A stretch of DNA of 28,252 nt from Sphaeroforma sirkka (GCA_001586965.3 LUCW03002110.1:1-28252); one strand, 5' to 3'. Shown: positions 1 through 11,078, counted from the first letter of the stretch. Numbers and translations are program-made. Notes: generated by a model from the letters alone, not told the origin.

Positions 1-1400
1 TCAAATGATAGGCCACATATCCTCAACGTCGTCTAGTGCGGTACGCAAGAGTTTCTTAAGTTCTCTATGACGTGTCTCATTTGCACCCTGCGTTTGAGGT
101 TTGTAAGGAACACCACGCCTATGGGTCATGCCTGATACGAGTATAAGTGCCTCCATTACGTCGGTACAAAACTCACTACCGTTATCAGAACATAGTACTC
201 GGGGAAACCGAAGTCATTAAAGACGTGATAGCATAATTCTGCCACTGTTTGTGGACGTTTGTTCGGTATTGCATAAAGCAAGTTATAGCCCGAAGCCACA
301 CATAAGAAATGACAGATATATACATCGCCAGTATGCTTGGATCGCGGGAGTTTAACCAAATCGACTATGACTCGGCGCATCGGTTGGTCTTCTGTCACAC
401 TTTTTTTAGGGGTGCCCAACCGTATCGCTTGATCTGGTTCTTTTCACAATCAGTACAGCGTCGGTATACTTCACGTATGGTTTCTTTCAGCGCCGGGTGA
501 TCAAGCCTACTTTTGAATATGCATTTTATAGTATGTATATGCTCGATGCGTTAGGAAATTATGTATAATTTTTAACTCTACTTTCCGAGCTCCTCAGAAT
601 CAGTCAGATTCTGCGTAACGCTGGCGGCTGTGAATGAACCATAGTCTGTTGGAAAGAGACAGCCTCTCAGTATCAGGGAGGGGTGAACTCCTGAGATACA
701 TAATTGACAACATTGGATTGTTGAAGTGTCTTCTTCAGAGTTGTTTTTTCACCCAACTCTCACAACTGTTCACTTTACTTAGCACTTTAAGTAGTCAGAG
801 AATTGCGAGCTTCTGGTTCTCTTAGAGCTTTGAGATTTTGATTCCAGCAGCACATAGCTTCGTTCCATGTTTTTTACGATCTAATACCGTTTCGAAAATC
901 GGCATTACCTCGACTTCATTCAAAATCTTGTTGGGTGCATGTGTTTGCAGTCTTGAAGCTTTTGTTCAAACTCACTTTTAGACTCCTCTAGTTTAGCTAA
1001 GAATTCGGTTGAGGTTTCCACTTAGTGGTACCTGCAGGACCAAATGCGACAAACAATGGTGTGTTTCCAAGAAGGCGTCTTCTTAATAGAATAGGATCCC
1101 TGATACAAAACGTGTCGGTTTCACGGTCGGCATAAATAGGTTCGTCTTGAATCATATTAATTAAATCCACGTATCCATGGGTCGGGTTACGTAAAGGACA
1201 ACACAGCGTAATGGTAGATTTAGTATATTAACATGAAATTTAACAACTGTGCGATAAGTTGACAAGGTGGGTTAGCCACGCATTTATGCTTTGATAAGTC
1301 AAGCTGAAATGCATCACCTTTAGGATGGAATCAACGACCTATATTCAGAAACCTGTTTGTTATGTTCTGCGGCGAACATATCAACGATAGAAAATGGACC
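1..1400 (-). pseudogene. Integrase and RNase H-integrase linker of copy 1 (broken)
   Basis: The integrase core is in two frames. The first half (419-180) holds the region around the first catalytic Asp (VIVDLV). After a frameshift the second catalytic motif CSDNGSEFC and the Glu region (QTQGANETRH) continue to the left edge. Upstream (about 500-430) lies the C-x2-C half of the HHCC zinc finger (CTDC). At about 1400-1100 is the linker domain, with DMFAAEHN, NPPC (about 1262-1273) and CCPLR, matching the same domain of copy 2. Stops and frameshifts interrupt the 500-1100 stretch, where a charged, possibly coiled-coil segment is just visible. Confidence 0.8.
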
Positions 1401-1403
1401 CCA

Positions 1404-3234
1404 TCATTGATTGAGCGGGTTAAACCATTTCTTATTTAGCATCAATCGGTTGCTAATAACTCCTTGACTGTTTTTCTGGTAGTCGGGCACAAGTCGAGAG
1501 AGCATGTCAGGAAGATGGTTATGTATTCCTGGTACGTGTGTTATATTAAAAGCGAACTTGGCAATAATGTCATGCCAGCGGCTCACGCAACTGTGAATCA
1601 GGGTTCATATCTTTTTAAGTATGTTTAAGACTTTTGATCACAGGCGACAGTAAAGTAACTTCCATAAAGGTGATCTTTAAACTGTCTTAGCGCAGTAACT
1701 GTAACAAAGAGCTCTTGTTTAACGGTGCAGGTAATTCCGTTGACTCTTATTATAACTCTTGCTAAGAATTGTATGTAGCGCGGTTTTACCATTTATCGTT
1801 TGGTAAAACACTCCACCTACCGCTCGATCTGAAGCGTCGGTTGCTACTTGGAATTGGTGGGTGCGTCCATTACTTTACTTTTGACTAGTTTAAATGCATC
1901 ATCACATTCTTTGGTCAAAAGCTTTCCCAAAGGTCCTTTGTGCGGCCGTATGGGTGACTGAAGGCTTTAAGTACTGAGAAAGATGCGGTACCGAATCCGA
2001 GAAAGTTAACAAACCCACACACAGAGTTCACATCTCTTCCAGTAATTGGTGTTGATAAATCAGCAGAAACTGTTTTCTTGCCAGGATCAATTTCTACCCC
2101 TGCTGCAGATACTTTGTAGCCAAGTAGAGTGTATATTATCTTTAGCAAAGAACACTTGTCTTCGTTAATCTTAAGTTTAGCATGATTAAGTCGCTTTGGA
2201 GACTTCTTTAACAGAGTTTAGCATGTTCGTATTGCTGTCTTTGTAAAGATAACTATATCATCTAAATAGACTGATACGTTATACATACGACAGGTCCGCA
2301 AATGGTTCCATCATAACTTGTTGGAAGAAAGAGGTAACATGTGTAAGCCTTCAAGGTGCACCTTAAAAATGGTACTTCTTACCTTGCCAAGTGAAGGAAA
2401 AGTATTTCCTATGAGGCTGATATATTTGTAGTTGATGGAATGCAGCTTTTAAAGTCTATCTTGGAAAGATAGTCGCACCCTCCATTTGCGTAGTATCTCG
2501 CTTATCTTAGGTAAGGGAAAACTATGTTGCGGAATTGAGTTTGTTGATTGGCGACAGGTCTAAGTACTACTCTTGTTTTTTTACTAAACGTTCCATCAGA
2601 TTTATATTGATCGACCGCTCAAGAGAGCTAAGTTAACTGGGGTTGCATCATGGTGATTTCAATTAGACCCTGTTTTAACCAATCTTCGATTTGGGTTTTG
2701 ACAACGTCTTTTGTGTCTCCAACTCACGTAGTTATGTGAAGGACACTTTAACTTAGAAAGTCGACGTTTGTTAAATTCAAGTCTAACGTACCCATTAGAG
2801 AACTTAAACATACACCAGTCAGTTATTGCAATCTTCCTGTTTTGTATAATTAAGTCCATAATTATATCGGTGAAGTGCGGAATCTGTATCCTTTGCTTCA
2901 CCTTCCGGAGGTTTAGGTATCTTTAACATATTATCATCTGACTGATCTTTATTCGGGTCTAGCCCATTAGGCAGACCAGTGAGTGTTATACCTAAACTGA
3001 GAAGATCAGTCATACCTATAATTAAATCGTATTTCTGAGACATGTCAGTAACGATTGGGTGAGTCTTCACTTCTCTTCTATCTGACAGCATTATGTGTGC
3101 ATGGTCAATGGCTTGTTCGCAAGTAGTAACTTTGCCATTTCCCAAAGATTAAATCAGTTGTTTTCGTTATGGACAGCCATATCTGTAGCGTAGGCTACTC
3201 GGCATGAGATAGCAGAGACTTCAGCCCTGGACCA
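1404..3234 (-). pseudogene. Protease, RT and RNase H of copy 1 (broken)
   Basis: From high to low coordinates: a protease remnant at about 3234-3150, whose motif reads G-P-G followed by a frameshift; the conserved downstream protease segment MSQKYDLIIGMTDLL (3145-2819); the RT N-terminal part (2901-2659); the RT catalytic motif YLDD at about 2256-2270; RT thumb and connection (2148-1915); and the end of RNase H with HNHLPDMLSR (1586-1404). Each block aligns with copy 2. At least five frame changes are needed to follow it, so it cannot encode a working enzyme. Confidence 0.82.
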
Positions 3235-3410
3235 AATAGTGCCATAACTTTTTTTTTCTCCATTTACGAAAAACTGTTTGAAAGATACGTTCATCTCCTT
3301 TGGTATAGATTTTATTGAACATTTTCTCATAATCTTGCTCTAAAATGCGCACATATGGTACTGTCGGTGCTTGGACGTCTGTAGTAAGTCCTTGCAATCC
3401 TCTTTGTGCC

Positions 3411-5412
3411 AACCGTTAGTACCCTTACAAGTAGCACTCTCTTTCATATAGTGTCCAAAATCTGGCTTTGCCTGGTGCACATAACAGGGTCGTGTCTACC
3501 ATTCCACTTGCCATTACGTTTTGTGAGGTTGTAACCACACTTCTTGCAAGGCGCTCTCACCTTCTTATCACCTTTCGGTTCGGTAGAAGTAGAGCCAGTA
3601 CCCCCCTCAGTAGTAGTGCGAGGTTTCTTAGTACTACGCGCAGTATTGATCTCTACTGCGTTTCGCTTAGTGGGCTGGGTGTAGCTCGTGGTACTAAGTA
3701 CTCTGAGTAGAGGAATTGGTATGCTTGTGTACTATCTTCTCAAAAAAGACAGACCAAGGCATAGATCACCAAATCACCATAGGCGATGATGTCATCATTG
3801 ACTTTCTTAAAGAAGGTTAGCTCCAGAGTCTCCATCATCTGACAAATTGATAAATATTCGCCAGATATAGGTACGACCACCCATCCAGTATTCATATGTG
3901 TCATATGAGCTAGAGCACCTCGAAAGTGGTATCGTTCGCAAAAGAACTTGCGAGACTCTAAAAGTTCACGGTCACGTGCATCTTCAAAAAAAGGTGTTAA
4001 GTATATTATCACGCAACTGGTGCCAGGGTAGGACTTTCCAGTTGGGCTCATGAGCCTTCAAGATAGTTCGCCATTCACCTGGCTCACAGAAATGAATAAA
4101 GGCATTCATCATCTGCTTATCCCTAAGGCTGGCAGACTCCTTAAGTTGGTCGAAGGCCTTCAGTGTCTCCACTGTACTCTCATTAGTAGAGAAATCGACC
4201 TCAGCCTGCGCGTTACCTAGCTGCTTTATAAAGCTTGGTTCTAAGTGTTCACGAGGATCATGCTCAGTGCTACGGGCTGCTAGTGCCAAGATGGTGTCTA
4301 TTTCCTTTCTCTTGTTATCGATTAGATGGCAGAATGTTATCCGCTTTCCTATCGTCAAGGTCAGAGTCATTCAATAGACGGTCCTCAAGGACTTGCATAC
4401 CAGAGCGTAATAGCCTGAGACGAGAGTATGTCTGGTTTCTCACTTCCTCATCCTCAGGATTAGAGCGGGAACTCTCTAACGAGGTACTGGTGTAGCGATT
4501 GCCAAAATCGTGATTACCAGGGTTGGTTGGCAAATGAGGGTCGATATTACGAGGATGGTAAGCCTCATCGAGTTCCATACGATCATATCCTCTGACAGGG
4601 TTAGGTTTGTCAAGAGGATGGTCAATGGTAGCATCAAAGCTATAGAGATTAAATTTTGAAATATTTTTCTCTCTCGCCAGTGGTAACTGGCTTAGTAGTA
4701 AACTTTATACTGGCTGGTAAACCAGAAGGTCTCGGGTTCGAAACTCGGCCCGAATTTTTTCTTCTTCTTCGGTATAGGAAGAATATCAGCCAAGTGGGAC
4801 ACGATAGAGGGGTCCACAACTGCTGCTGCTGCCGCTAGCTCCTTCAAGAGCGCTTCAGTGCGGTTCAAATGACGTCGAGATTGAGAGGATCCAACCACTC
4901 GTTGTCGAGTTATGGCGTCCTCAGCTTCGGCCCCAAGATTTGAGCTGAATGGAATGGCTTCTCCATCGATGGCGAAACCGAAATTTTCGGACAGGTCCAA
5001 TACTTCCTTTTCACTCCGGATTTGTGCTGGAGTGTCCTTTAGATGTGGAGTTATAATGCCCCCGACATTCGTATCTACGAATTTTCCAGCCTTTCGACGT
5101 TTATCCCCAATATTTGACGGCACGTGGTCAGGTGGCAAGCTGGGGTCCTGAGCTTCACTCCTAGGTGATACACGGACGCTGGCGAGCCTTTCCGCGGTAG
5201 TAGATACCTCTTCTTCCAAGGCTTTAGGATCCGACGAGTCATCCCTCAGAATAATCCTCTGTACCAACCTCAGAATTTGCTTCCCCAACAGTTTCCTCGG
5301 CAGGCTCAACTCCAGACAGGCTAGGTGTTTCCACAGGGACCTCAGGAACCTCGGCAGGCTTAGCAGGCTTAGAGCTAGCGGCTCCCTTGCCTTTAGAAGT
5401 ACCCTTAGCCAT
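3411..5412 (-). pseudogene. gag of copy 1 (broken)
   Basis: The ATG at 5412 begins a Lys/Ala/Pro-rich N-terminus (MAKGTSKGKG), follows the LTR leader directly and is the first ATG after the LTR. The frame shifts near 5230 into the open stretch ending at 4692, then into 4578-4315, 4370-3984 and 4051-3740. The segment with EWRTILKAH and WHQLRDNIL (about 4080-3990) resembles the helical capsid core of Retrotrans_gag proteins. The 3' end (3560-3411) has CKKCG and C-x6-H-x3-C (CKGTNGWHKEDC) nucleocapsid-like zinc ligands, with a frameshift between them. Residue-level homology beyond this cannot be judged by eye. Confidence 0.6.
4681..4760 (+). other. tRNA-like Pol III box pair inside copy-1 gag
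   Basis: TGGCTTAGTAG (4688-4698) fits an A box and GGGTTCGAAACTC (about 4733-4745) fits a B box. A run of six T follows at about 4754. The T-arm can pair with G-U pairs, but no 5' acceptor strand complementary to CCCGAAT is present, so this is not a tRNA gene. It may be a tRNA-derived SINE fragment, since the gag frame on the other strand breaks here, or chance. Confidence 0.2.
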
Positions 5413-5489
5413 AGTATTTGCTGGATAGTAAATCGATGTCAGACAGTCTAGAAGCAGTACACTACTGTAACTACTAAATAACTGAAAAA
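5402..5489. repeat. 88-bp direct repeat, left copy (leader plus gag start of family A)
   Basis: It matches 6086-6173 at 86 of 88 positions and flanks the family-A LTR. On the minus strand it is the leader between LTR and gag plus the first 11 bases of gag (ATGGCTAAGGG). Confidence 0.9.
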
Positions 5490-5492
5490 ATA

Positions 5493-6085
5493 TGTAAACT
5501 TCGATGGAAATTACTAGGTTTCAAACTATGTTAAACTAAAATACAATTTAGTCAGTTAGGATTTAGCAGTGGTAGCTTGTGTAAGAATGATCGGGACTGC
5601 CTCTTGTTAAGAGCCTAAATATCCTCGATCACACAGGGCGTACCTCTAGCTGTTCTTTATTGAATAATTTTCACTAGAAGTACTAAATGTTCATGACCAC
5701 TTGCCTAATTTGTAAATAGACATAATAACGTAAGTCACGTTAATACATTAGCTGATATAAATAAAGTTCCATCTGAAGAAAAAAAAAAAGGAAAAAAGAC
5801 TTATTGGATTTTGGAGATTGGCGGAGGACCAAAATCAATAAGTAGTAGTTCGGAAATTATAAAATTTAGTTTATAATATCCTACATCTACTAATGTCTCA
5901 AATAGGTCCAAGTAGATGAGTCATACCAAATACTCAGGCTATTGGAGCCATCAAAGTGAATTTAGAACACTTTGGAAATATTGGAAAAAAGAGCTTGTAC
6001 TAAATTATTTAAAATACAAATAAAACCAATGTATTATCTCAATTGATCTTGATATTTTAGACTGACCGGAGGCCGTATTTCTACA
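5493..6085 (-). repeat. Family-A LTR (5' LTR of copy 1), 593 bp
   Basis: On the minus strand it starts TGTAGAAATACGGCC and ends GAAGTTTACA, the TG...CA form of LTRs. It contains a TATA-like TATTTATA and an AATAAA polyadenylation signal (CAATAAAGAACAG) further downstream, as U3-R-U5 order predicts. It sits exactly where a 5' LTR should, about 80 bp before the gag ATG. Related sequences recur at 15044-15269 and 15276-15835. The base after the 3' end begins TATTTTTTCAG, which is not a usual TGG-type primer-binding site. Confidence 0.75.
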
Positions 6086-6173
6086 CCCTTAGCCATAGTA
6101 TTTGCTGGATAGTAAATCGATGTTAGACAGTCTAGAAGCAGTACACTACTGTAACTACTAATTAACTGAAAAA
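6086..6173. repeat. 88-bp direct repeat, right copy
   Basis: Second copy of 5402-5489 with two substitutions. It abuts the LTR start without a gap, so on the minus strand the order is leader, first bases of gag, LTR, leader, gag. Confidence 0.9.
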
Positions 6174-6183
6174 TGTTAAAACA

Positions 6184-6860
6184 GTGAATACTAGCATCTT
6201 GAGCTATATTCTAAAACTCGATGCGGACCTTGTCAGACCTGATATTAAGAGGGATGACAAACCACGCTGGTATGAGTTGTTGGCAATGCATGTATTCTGT
6301 ATGAACATAGACAGTAAAAATCGAGAGCCTTTACCTCGAGCTACGTCGCAAGTATGCGAACGAAACAAGAGATAAAGGACAGGAGAAGAAGTTTCACCTG
6401 ACTCGACTGCGCTGGAATCAGTTCTATGAAACTGTTTCCGACACGTATCCCTCTGATCGAGTAACCTCGAGAGAGAAGGTAGTTCTTAAGAAACCACGTG
6501 ATCAGATAGATCAAGGGTATGTATCCCGACATACATCTAACGAACGTCCGAATGTTCGTCCGCGTGAATCAGTGCAGCACTCACGGCCTTATAAAAGGGT
6601 ACGTGCTGAGAAGGAAGCACTATACAAGCAAGTTAAGAAGTGTGCCGACGGATACGATATGTATCAGCTTGCCCCGAACGTTTATTGGAACGGGCGGCAA
6701 CTCAGCTACTTGCAAACACTTTATTAATAAGTGTGACAAGTGTGAGAAAACCAACGGTTATCACGCCAAGACATGTGACCGGAAACCAGATATCAAACTG
6801 GAATGAAGGTACTACCGGGTTCAATCTATACAAAGACAATACAACGACTCTTTAGACGAG
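6184..6860 (+). pseudogene. 3' part of gag of copy 2
   Basis: A 63-residue open stretch (6184-6375) begins at the truncation point, and open pieces continue in shifted frames to about 6805. The recognisable part is a zinc knuckle at 6732-6776 with spacing C-x2-C-x6-H-x3-C (C-DK-C-EKTNGY-H-AKT-C). This is longer than the retroviral C-x2-C-x4-H-x4-C and is shared in its C-x6-H-x3-C half with copy 1. No start codon or matrix-like region remains. Confidence 0.5.
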
Positions 6861-8709
6861 CGTGTAATAATCCCTGTATATTGCAACGGAAATAAAGTCC
6901 TTGCGTTGATTGATCCTGGTTCAGAAATTTCATGTATATCCGATCGCTTTACATTGTTGAAAGATATCAAACGTAGAACACAAACTACTCACCTTATATT
7001 AGCTGATGAGAAGACTTCCAAGTGCGATACGATGGCTACCGATGTTAAAATCTCATTAGCCGACCATCGCCACATTACAACCCAAGCTGTGATAGTAAAG
7101 ATGTCACAGAAGTACGACATTATCGTCGGAATGAGTGATTTACTTACATTAGGTATAACCGTAACTGGTTTACCGAACAATGTAGATCCATTAAAGGATC
7201 AATCAGACGATAATTGTCTGAAACCATATACACCACCATCCGACACAGTCAAGGAATTAATACCTGACTTCGCGGAAAAGATCATTGATCTAATCTTAGT
7301 AAATAAGAAGATTAAGATCACTGACTGGGCTAAGTTCCGTTTTAACGACGGATATGTTAGTTTAGATTTAACCAAGGTAGACTTTACTCAGCTGAAGTGT
7401 CCATCAAGAAACTATGTATCTTGGAGACACGAAGCCGTAAAAAAAGAACAAGTCGAGAAATGGTTAACAGATGGAGTGATAGAAATAAACTATCAACAAA
7501 CTTCAGTAAACTTGGCATTACTTGCCGTTGATCAACATAACTCTGACGGTTCATTTAAGAAGGTCAGAGTATGTTTAGATATGAGTCCAATAAATAAATT
7601 ATTGCCAACTCATAGCTTTTACTTACCTCGTATAAACGAGTTGTTAAGAAGAATGGAAGGTGCTACAGTATTTACAACTATAGACCTAACACAAGGATAC
7701 CACCAAATGAAGGTATATGAACCCCACCGTAAATACTTTAGTTTTACATGGAAGGGTAAACAATATCGCTTTAAGGGCGCACCTTTTGGGTGACACTCCC
7801 TACCAGCATTCTTCCAACAAGTATTGGGAGGAAATGTTTGCAGACATGCCTAACGTGCAAGTCTACATAGATGACATAGTCATCTTCTCAAAGACTAAAG
7901 TCAAACACGAAGCATTAGTCAGACGAGTACTACAAAGATTAAATGAACAGAACTTCAAAATTAATGAGAAGAAATGTCATTTTGCTATGAGTGAGATTCA
8001 ACTCTTAGGGTATAGAATCTCAGGGGAAGGTATTAAAATCGACCCCGGAAAGGTAGAACATCTCTTAGATTGGAGAACTCCAAAAACCGGGAGAGATGTA
8101 AATAGCATGTGTGGATTCGTAAACTTCTTTTCAGATGGCGTTCCACACTTAGCAGATTACTTAAAACCTTTTGGACACTTAAGATGTCACAAAGGTAAGT
8201 TAGGGGAGCTATGGACTAAAGAGTGTGATGAGGCGTTTAAGATCCTCAAGCACGCAGTACAACAAGCACCTGTGGTTCAAGGACCAGTTGATGGCGTGCC
8301 GTTTGAAATAGCAACGGACGCATCAGACCTAGCACTAGGAGGAGTATTGTATCAGGTTATAGATAATAAACCTAGATACATACAATTCTTTAATCGTGCT
8401 ATGAATGCATCACAGTTGAATTATCCAACTGTTAAACAAGAATTATTAGCTATAGTAACAGCTATGACACACTTTAGAGATTACCCCTATGGAACATCAT
8501 TTACGCTGATGTGTGATCAAAAGTCTCTTCAATACATGAAAGAAATGAAGCCGGACTCTCAATTATTGAGCAGATGGCATGATACAATATCAAAATTTCA
8601 CTCTGATATAAAACATTTACCAGACATACATAACCACTTACCGGATATGTTGTCCAGGTTTGTACCAGACTTTAATAAGTCAGTCCGCGAACTCTTAGCC
8701 ACTGATTGA
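6861..8709 (+). pseudogene. Protease, reverse transcriptase and RNase H of copy 2
   Basis: Protease: the active-site motif is D-P-G-S (6912-6923), preceded by ALI, in the usual hydrophobic-DxG context. RT: SFYLPRINELL and FTTIDLTQGYHQ (first catalytic Asp at 7683-7685), KGAPFG, and YIDD at 7864-7875. RNase H: TDAS (Asp 8317-8319), Glu 8440-8442, MCDQKS (Asp 8515-8517) and LPDMLSRF. A TGA plus frame change just after the PFG motif (about 7790) breaks RT between its two catalytic halves. An in-frame TGA at 8707-8709 separates RNase H from the next domain. The order and motifs are those of Ty3/Gypsy pol. Confidence 0.87.
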
Positions 8710-9337
8710 AGATGTAATCCAAGATGGTTTGAGTTAGCACAAAAGACATTCGGCCCGCATACTATAGATATGTTCGCCGCGCATCATAACGCGCAATTAA
8801 AAGATTACAGGACGTTAAATCATCCTCTAGGAGATGCCTTTCAATTGGATCTCTCCAAACATAACGCGTGGGCTAATCCACCGTGGCAGATAATTGCCCA
8901 ATTATTAAACTACGTTCAGATACATAAAGCTACCTTAACGTTGTGTTGTCCCCTACGGAAATTAGATCCGTGGCTCAATAAATTAATAAGCATGATACAA
9001 TGCGAGCCAATATATTTAGATAGGAAGTAGATACCTTCCTCTATCAGGGTACCCGAGCAGTCCAAAAGTCGCCCTGGAGACATACTATAATATGTCGTAT
9101 AGGTTCTATAGGTACAACCTCATGGACCCCTTCTGCGACCTTCCTTAACAAGGTCAAAGAATCAGAGATTCCACTCTCTACCAAATTGAACGCTAACCAG
9201 TTCAAAGACAACACAACACTTGAAGTTTGTGCACAAGAAATACAATCTACTACTGACTACACTGTTAAGAAGCGTCAGTCTCTAGCTAGGACTTTATTTA
9301 ATAACACAAAGTCCAAGCCCGAAGTCTTTAAGACACC
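8710..9337 (+). pseudogene. NPPW (DAM methyltransferase-like) domain and linker of copy 2
   Basis: Directly after the 8707 TGA and in the same frame comes a segment with IDMFAAHHN, DAFQLDLS, NPPW (8875-8886) and LCCPLRKLDPW, ending at 9030. The order I-D-x-F-A ... W-x-NPPW ... P-L/W ... P-W resembles the DAM-like methyltransferase domain placed after RNase H in DIRS-type elements. NPPW also matches methyltransferase motif IV. The frame then shifts, and 9037-9337 continues with SPWRHTIICRIGS and a polar stretch before integrase. Copy 1 conserves the same segments, so the domain belongs to the family. Its activity is unknown; copy 1 has NPPC. Confidence 0.6.
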
Positions 9338-10938
9338 ATGAACGAGAACCCTGATTTACATGCACACAAATTACGACTAATAAACAAGTCAAGTGTAGCA
9401 TATTTTTATGAACGCACTAAAGATGCGCATACAAAAGGAAGAGAGGAGTCTGTGAACACAACAGACGTAGAGAACACGCAAGTGGATTCTCAACACCCTA
9501 CCTTTATACTGGAAGAGCAGAATGATGATAACATTCTCTCTTGGCTGATGCAAAATCATAAGCTGAAGCACCAAAACGTAGTAGAAGCACTTAAAGATGC
9601 TAAACGAAGTGGGATAGCGCATCCCAAGTTGGCAACTTTAGTTGACAAAGTATATCAGTCATGCACAGACTGTGATCTCAATCAGATCATGCGCTATGGG
9701 TTCGCACCGCTTAAGAGTGTGACCGAAGATGTCCCATGGCGCAGGGTCATCATTGATCTGGTTGACCTGCCTACGTCCGAGCACTCAGGCGACCGTTACG
9801 TATGCCACTTCTTTGATGTGGCGTCACGGTTTAACTTACTTTACCCTCTTAAGGATAAAAGTACGCAGACCGTGGCAGAATTACACGGGTGGCCAGGTAT
9901 TATGTGCTCTGATAACGGTAGCGAGTTCTGTGATGACATTATGAAATCATTAGTACTCGTATCAGGCATGTGCCATAAGAGATGTGTGCCATATAAACCG
10001 CAAACGCAAGGCGCAAATGAAACGCGCCATAGAAGACTTAAGTTCTTCTTACGCACTGCATTAACGGATGATGCAGATGATTGGCCGTACCATCTTAAAT
10101 GGGTACAAACACAAATGAACGAGTGTGCTGATCCGGTTACAGGAACTACACCCGCTCACTATTTTCGTGGCAGATACAGTGAGTTACAAATACCCTATAA
10201 CAAGGATGAACCTGATCGCCATGAGTTACTATGGTTAGAAAAGGTACGACGTATACATAACGTTGTATACCCTTGTTTGCGAGAAACACGTAATATAGCC
10301 TTATTAAAAAGGCAAAACAGATGGAACACTACCAAGAAGATAGCAGAGTATCAGGTTGGTGACAGAGTTAACATCCGTCAACGCAACTCTGATGCTACTG
10401 TATTAACATCTAAATGGATAGGTCCATATATAATCTCAGTAGCAGACACTAAAAGCGGAACGTACGAGGTTAATAACCCCGATGGTTCTAGTGCGCTTAA
10501 TATAGGCACAAGTCGTATTCCGACTACTGAGATTATACTTGCAAGAAGACATGACTCTAATGCCCCTCTTGATCGTTCTGAATTTAAGGACATAATATGG
10601 AGAACGGATAAGGAAGGTTACGCATACTATCGTACACGCTTTATAGACGGTACGATCGCTGAGTTAACTTCAGACGCTTTGACAATCAAGACTATTTAAA
10701 ATCCTTTAATAGAAAATGGCGTAAACACCTACATAAGTCACAAGCTGATAAAGACAGCATGTTCCCAACATCTGAAGGTACGGAAGTTAAAACTTACCCA
10801 CCTACAGCATTTATCCCGAGCTTTACTGCTCATCCTTCATACGTCCCAAAGACAATGAAACGTAAGAAACGTCCAGTCGACCACCACGGACCTACTGGAC
10901 CTAAGCCCAAAACTCACAGGGTAACCGAGAACGCTTAA
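9338..10938 (+). pseudogene. Integrase of copy 2 with GPY/F module and basic tail
   Basis: The 453-residue open frame holds an HHCC-like zinc region (H74, H78, C109, C112), catalytic D140 (VIIDLV), D192 (CSDNGSEF) and E228 (QGANETRH), and a GPY/F module at W360-IGPY. Compared with copy 1, about eight residues are missing between TVAEL and CSDNG, inside the core. The frame ends with TAA at 10697-10699, but the minus-one frame stays open to TAA at 10936-10938. That stretch encodes a basic, Pro-rich tail (KRKKRP), so the original polyprotein probably ended there. Integrase inserts the cDNA into the genome. Confidence 0.85.
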
Positions 10939-11061
10939 CTTCTCCGCCTGAGAAACATTAACTATATGTTATGCTACTTAATGTTTTCGACCCGTTTTTC
11001 CTTTCTCGCTTTGCAAATCCAAAATCAGCTTGAGTGAGCAACTAGCCTCTCTTGGATTTCA

Positions 11062-11078
11062 AAGCTGGGTGGGGGCTG
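11062..11078 (+). promoter_or_regulatory. Polypurine tract of copy 2
   Basis: AAGCTGGGTGGGGGCTG is purine-rich and sits immediately before the LTR start TGTAATAGCC, the position of the plus-strand primer in LTR elements. Confidence 0.6.

Larger units (their letters stand above)
1..6085 (-). mobile_element. Ty3/Gypsy-like LTR retrotransposon, copy 1 (family-A LTR), decayed and cut by the window edge
   Basis: Read on the minus strand the order is 5' LTR (6085-5493), leader of about 80 bp, gag (from 5412), zinc-knuckle region, protease, RT, RNase H, NPPC-containing domain and integrase, which runs off position 1. Protease, RT, RNase H and integrase fragments align residue by residue with the better copy at 6174-11486, so the two are related subfamilies. 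Frameshifts and stops occur in every domain, so it is dead. The gag-pol order with integrase after RNase H is the Ty3/Gypsy arrangement. The 3' LTR must lie to the left of the window. Confidence 0.88.
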
